From contig DUUS01000011.1 of the NCBI GenBank assembly GCA_012841465.1, positions 1-5,863 on the forward strand: DNA of 5,863 nucleotides, given 5' to 3'. Made by a program: the position numbers and the translations under genes. The stretch comes from Mollicutes bacterium. Its GTDB lineage: Bacteria; Bacillota_I; Bacilli_A; RF39; UBA660. Shown one piece after another: positions 5,641 through 5,863 of the stretch. The notes beneath the pieces were generated by a model. It was given only the letters and a program-made list of their open reading frames with translations, ran no database searches and was not told the origin of the DNA. Positions within the stretch are counted from its first letter, which is position 1. The number at the start of each line of letters is the position of its first letter.

Positions 5641-5863
5641 ATGAACGATAAAAAAATATCAATAATAACAATAGTAAGTATGATATTATCTCTACTACTT
5701 ATAACAATCGGACTATCATTTGCATACTTTACAGCAAATATAACAAATACTGAAGAATCAACAACTATAAATGTAACTGGTGGAGTTATGACTATTCACT
5801 ATGATAGTGAAGGCCAAGAAATAAATGCACCAAATATAGAACCAAGTGATGATCCATTTGGGA
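5641..5863 (+). CDS. TasA/CalY-like secreted protein, N-terminal part
   Basis: The reading frame is open from ATG 5641 to the window edge, giving 74 residues; the C-terminus lies outside. Lys4-Lys5 are followed by a hydrophobic stretch (6-27) ending in LSFAYFTA (25-32), which resembles the signal-peptide end and first mature residues of the TasA/CalY (camelysin) family. A Thr- and Asn-rich beta-type segment follows, with NVTGG (44-48) and MTIHY (50-54), then NIEPSDDPFG (65-74). TasA-type proteins form extracellular fibres in biofilm matrix, while many relatives in gut Bacillota have no known role. A ribosome site and promoter precede it and it has its own transcription unit. Cleavage by a SipW-type signal peptidase is possible but not seen here. 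The coding status is convincing; the family call is moderate because only the N-terminus is available. Confidence 0.75.
   Translation, partial: MNDKKISIITIVSMILSLLLITIGLSFAYFTANITNTEESTTINVTGGVMTIHYDSEGQEINAPNIEPSDDPFG

Overview
The window is AT-rich (roughly 30% G+C by eye) and all recognisable genes lie on the + strand. The pair rplI-dnaB, the bacillary WalJ-type nuclease and the TasA/CalY-like secreted protein all point to Bacillota, probably an uncultured gut-type lineage of Bacilli near the Mollicutes-like RF39/Erysipelotrichales groups. That placement is inference. All 12 Trp codons in the six complete genes are TGG and none is TGA, so nothing suggests the Mycoplasma code. A secreted M23 peptidoglycan peptidase implies that the cell has a wall.

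Layout. Bases 1-66 hold the end of an upstream terminator and an extended -10 promoter. Bases 67-4143 form one tight operon: rplI (ribosomal protein bL9), dnaB (replicative helicase), a secreted peptidase with LysM, G5 and M23 domains, and walJ (metallo-beta-lactamase-fold nuclease). The spacings are 1 nt, 3 nt and a 7-nt overlap. A hairpin terminator at 4153-4192 closes the operon, and the -35 box of the next promoter lies inside its 3' arm. Bases 4236-5329 form a second small operon of a Nudix hydrolase (GTG start) and ung (uracil-DNA glycosylase), ended by a terminator at 5334-5372. A 311-base gene-free region follows. It contains an imperfect repeat of the 3' end of ung and then a promoter for a secreted TasA/CalY-like protein, which is cut off by the window end.

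The genes combine chromosome upkeep (DnaB, WalJ, Ung, perhaps the Nudix enzyme) with wall remodelling (M23 peptidase). In Bacillus, walJ belongs to the walRK cell-wall regulon cluster. Here the two-component genes are not between dnaB and walJ, and a wall hydrolase occupies that place.

The most unusual feature is a cysteine-bracketed loop inside the M23 catalytic domain. It carries two tandem RGD tripeptides, encoded by a locally GC-rich 12-bp duplication with codons atypical for the window. No CRISPR array, tRNA, rRNA or insertion sequence was seen, and no wholly new multi-gene system is evident.
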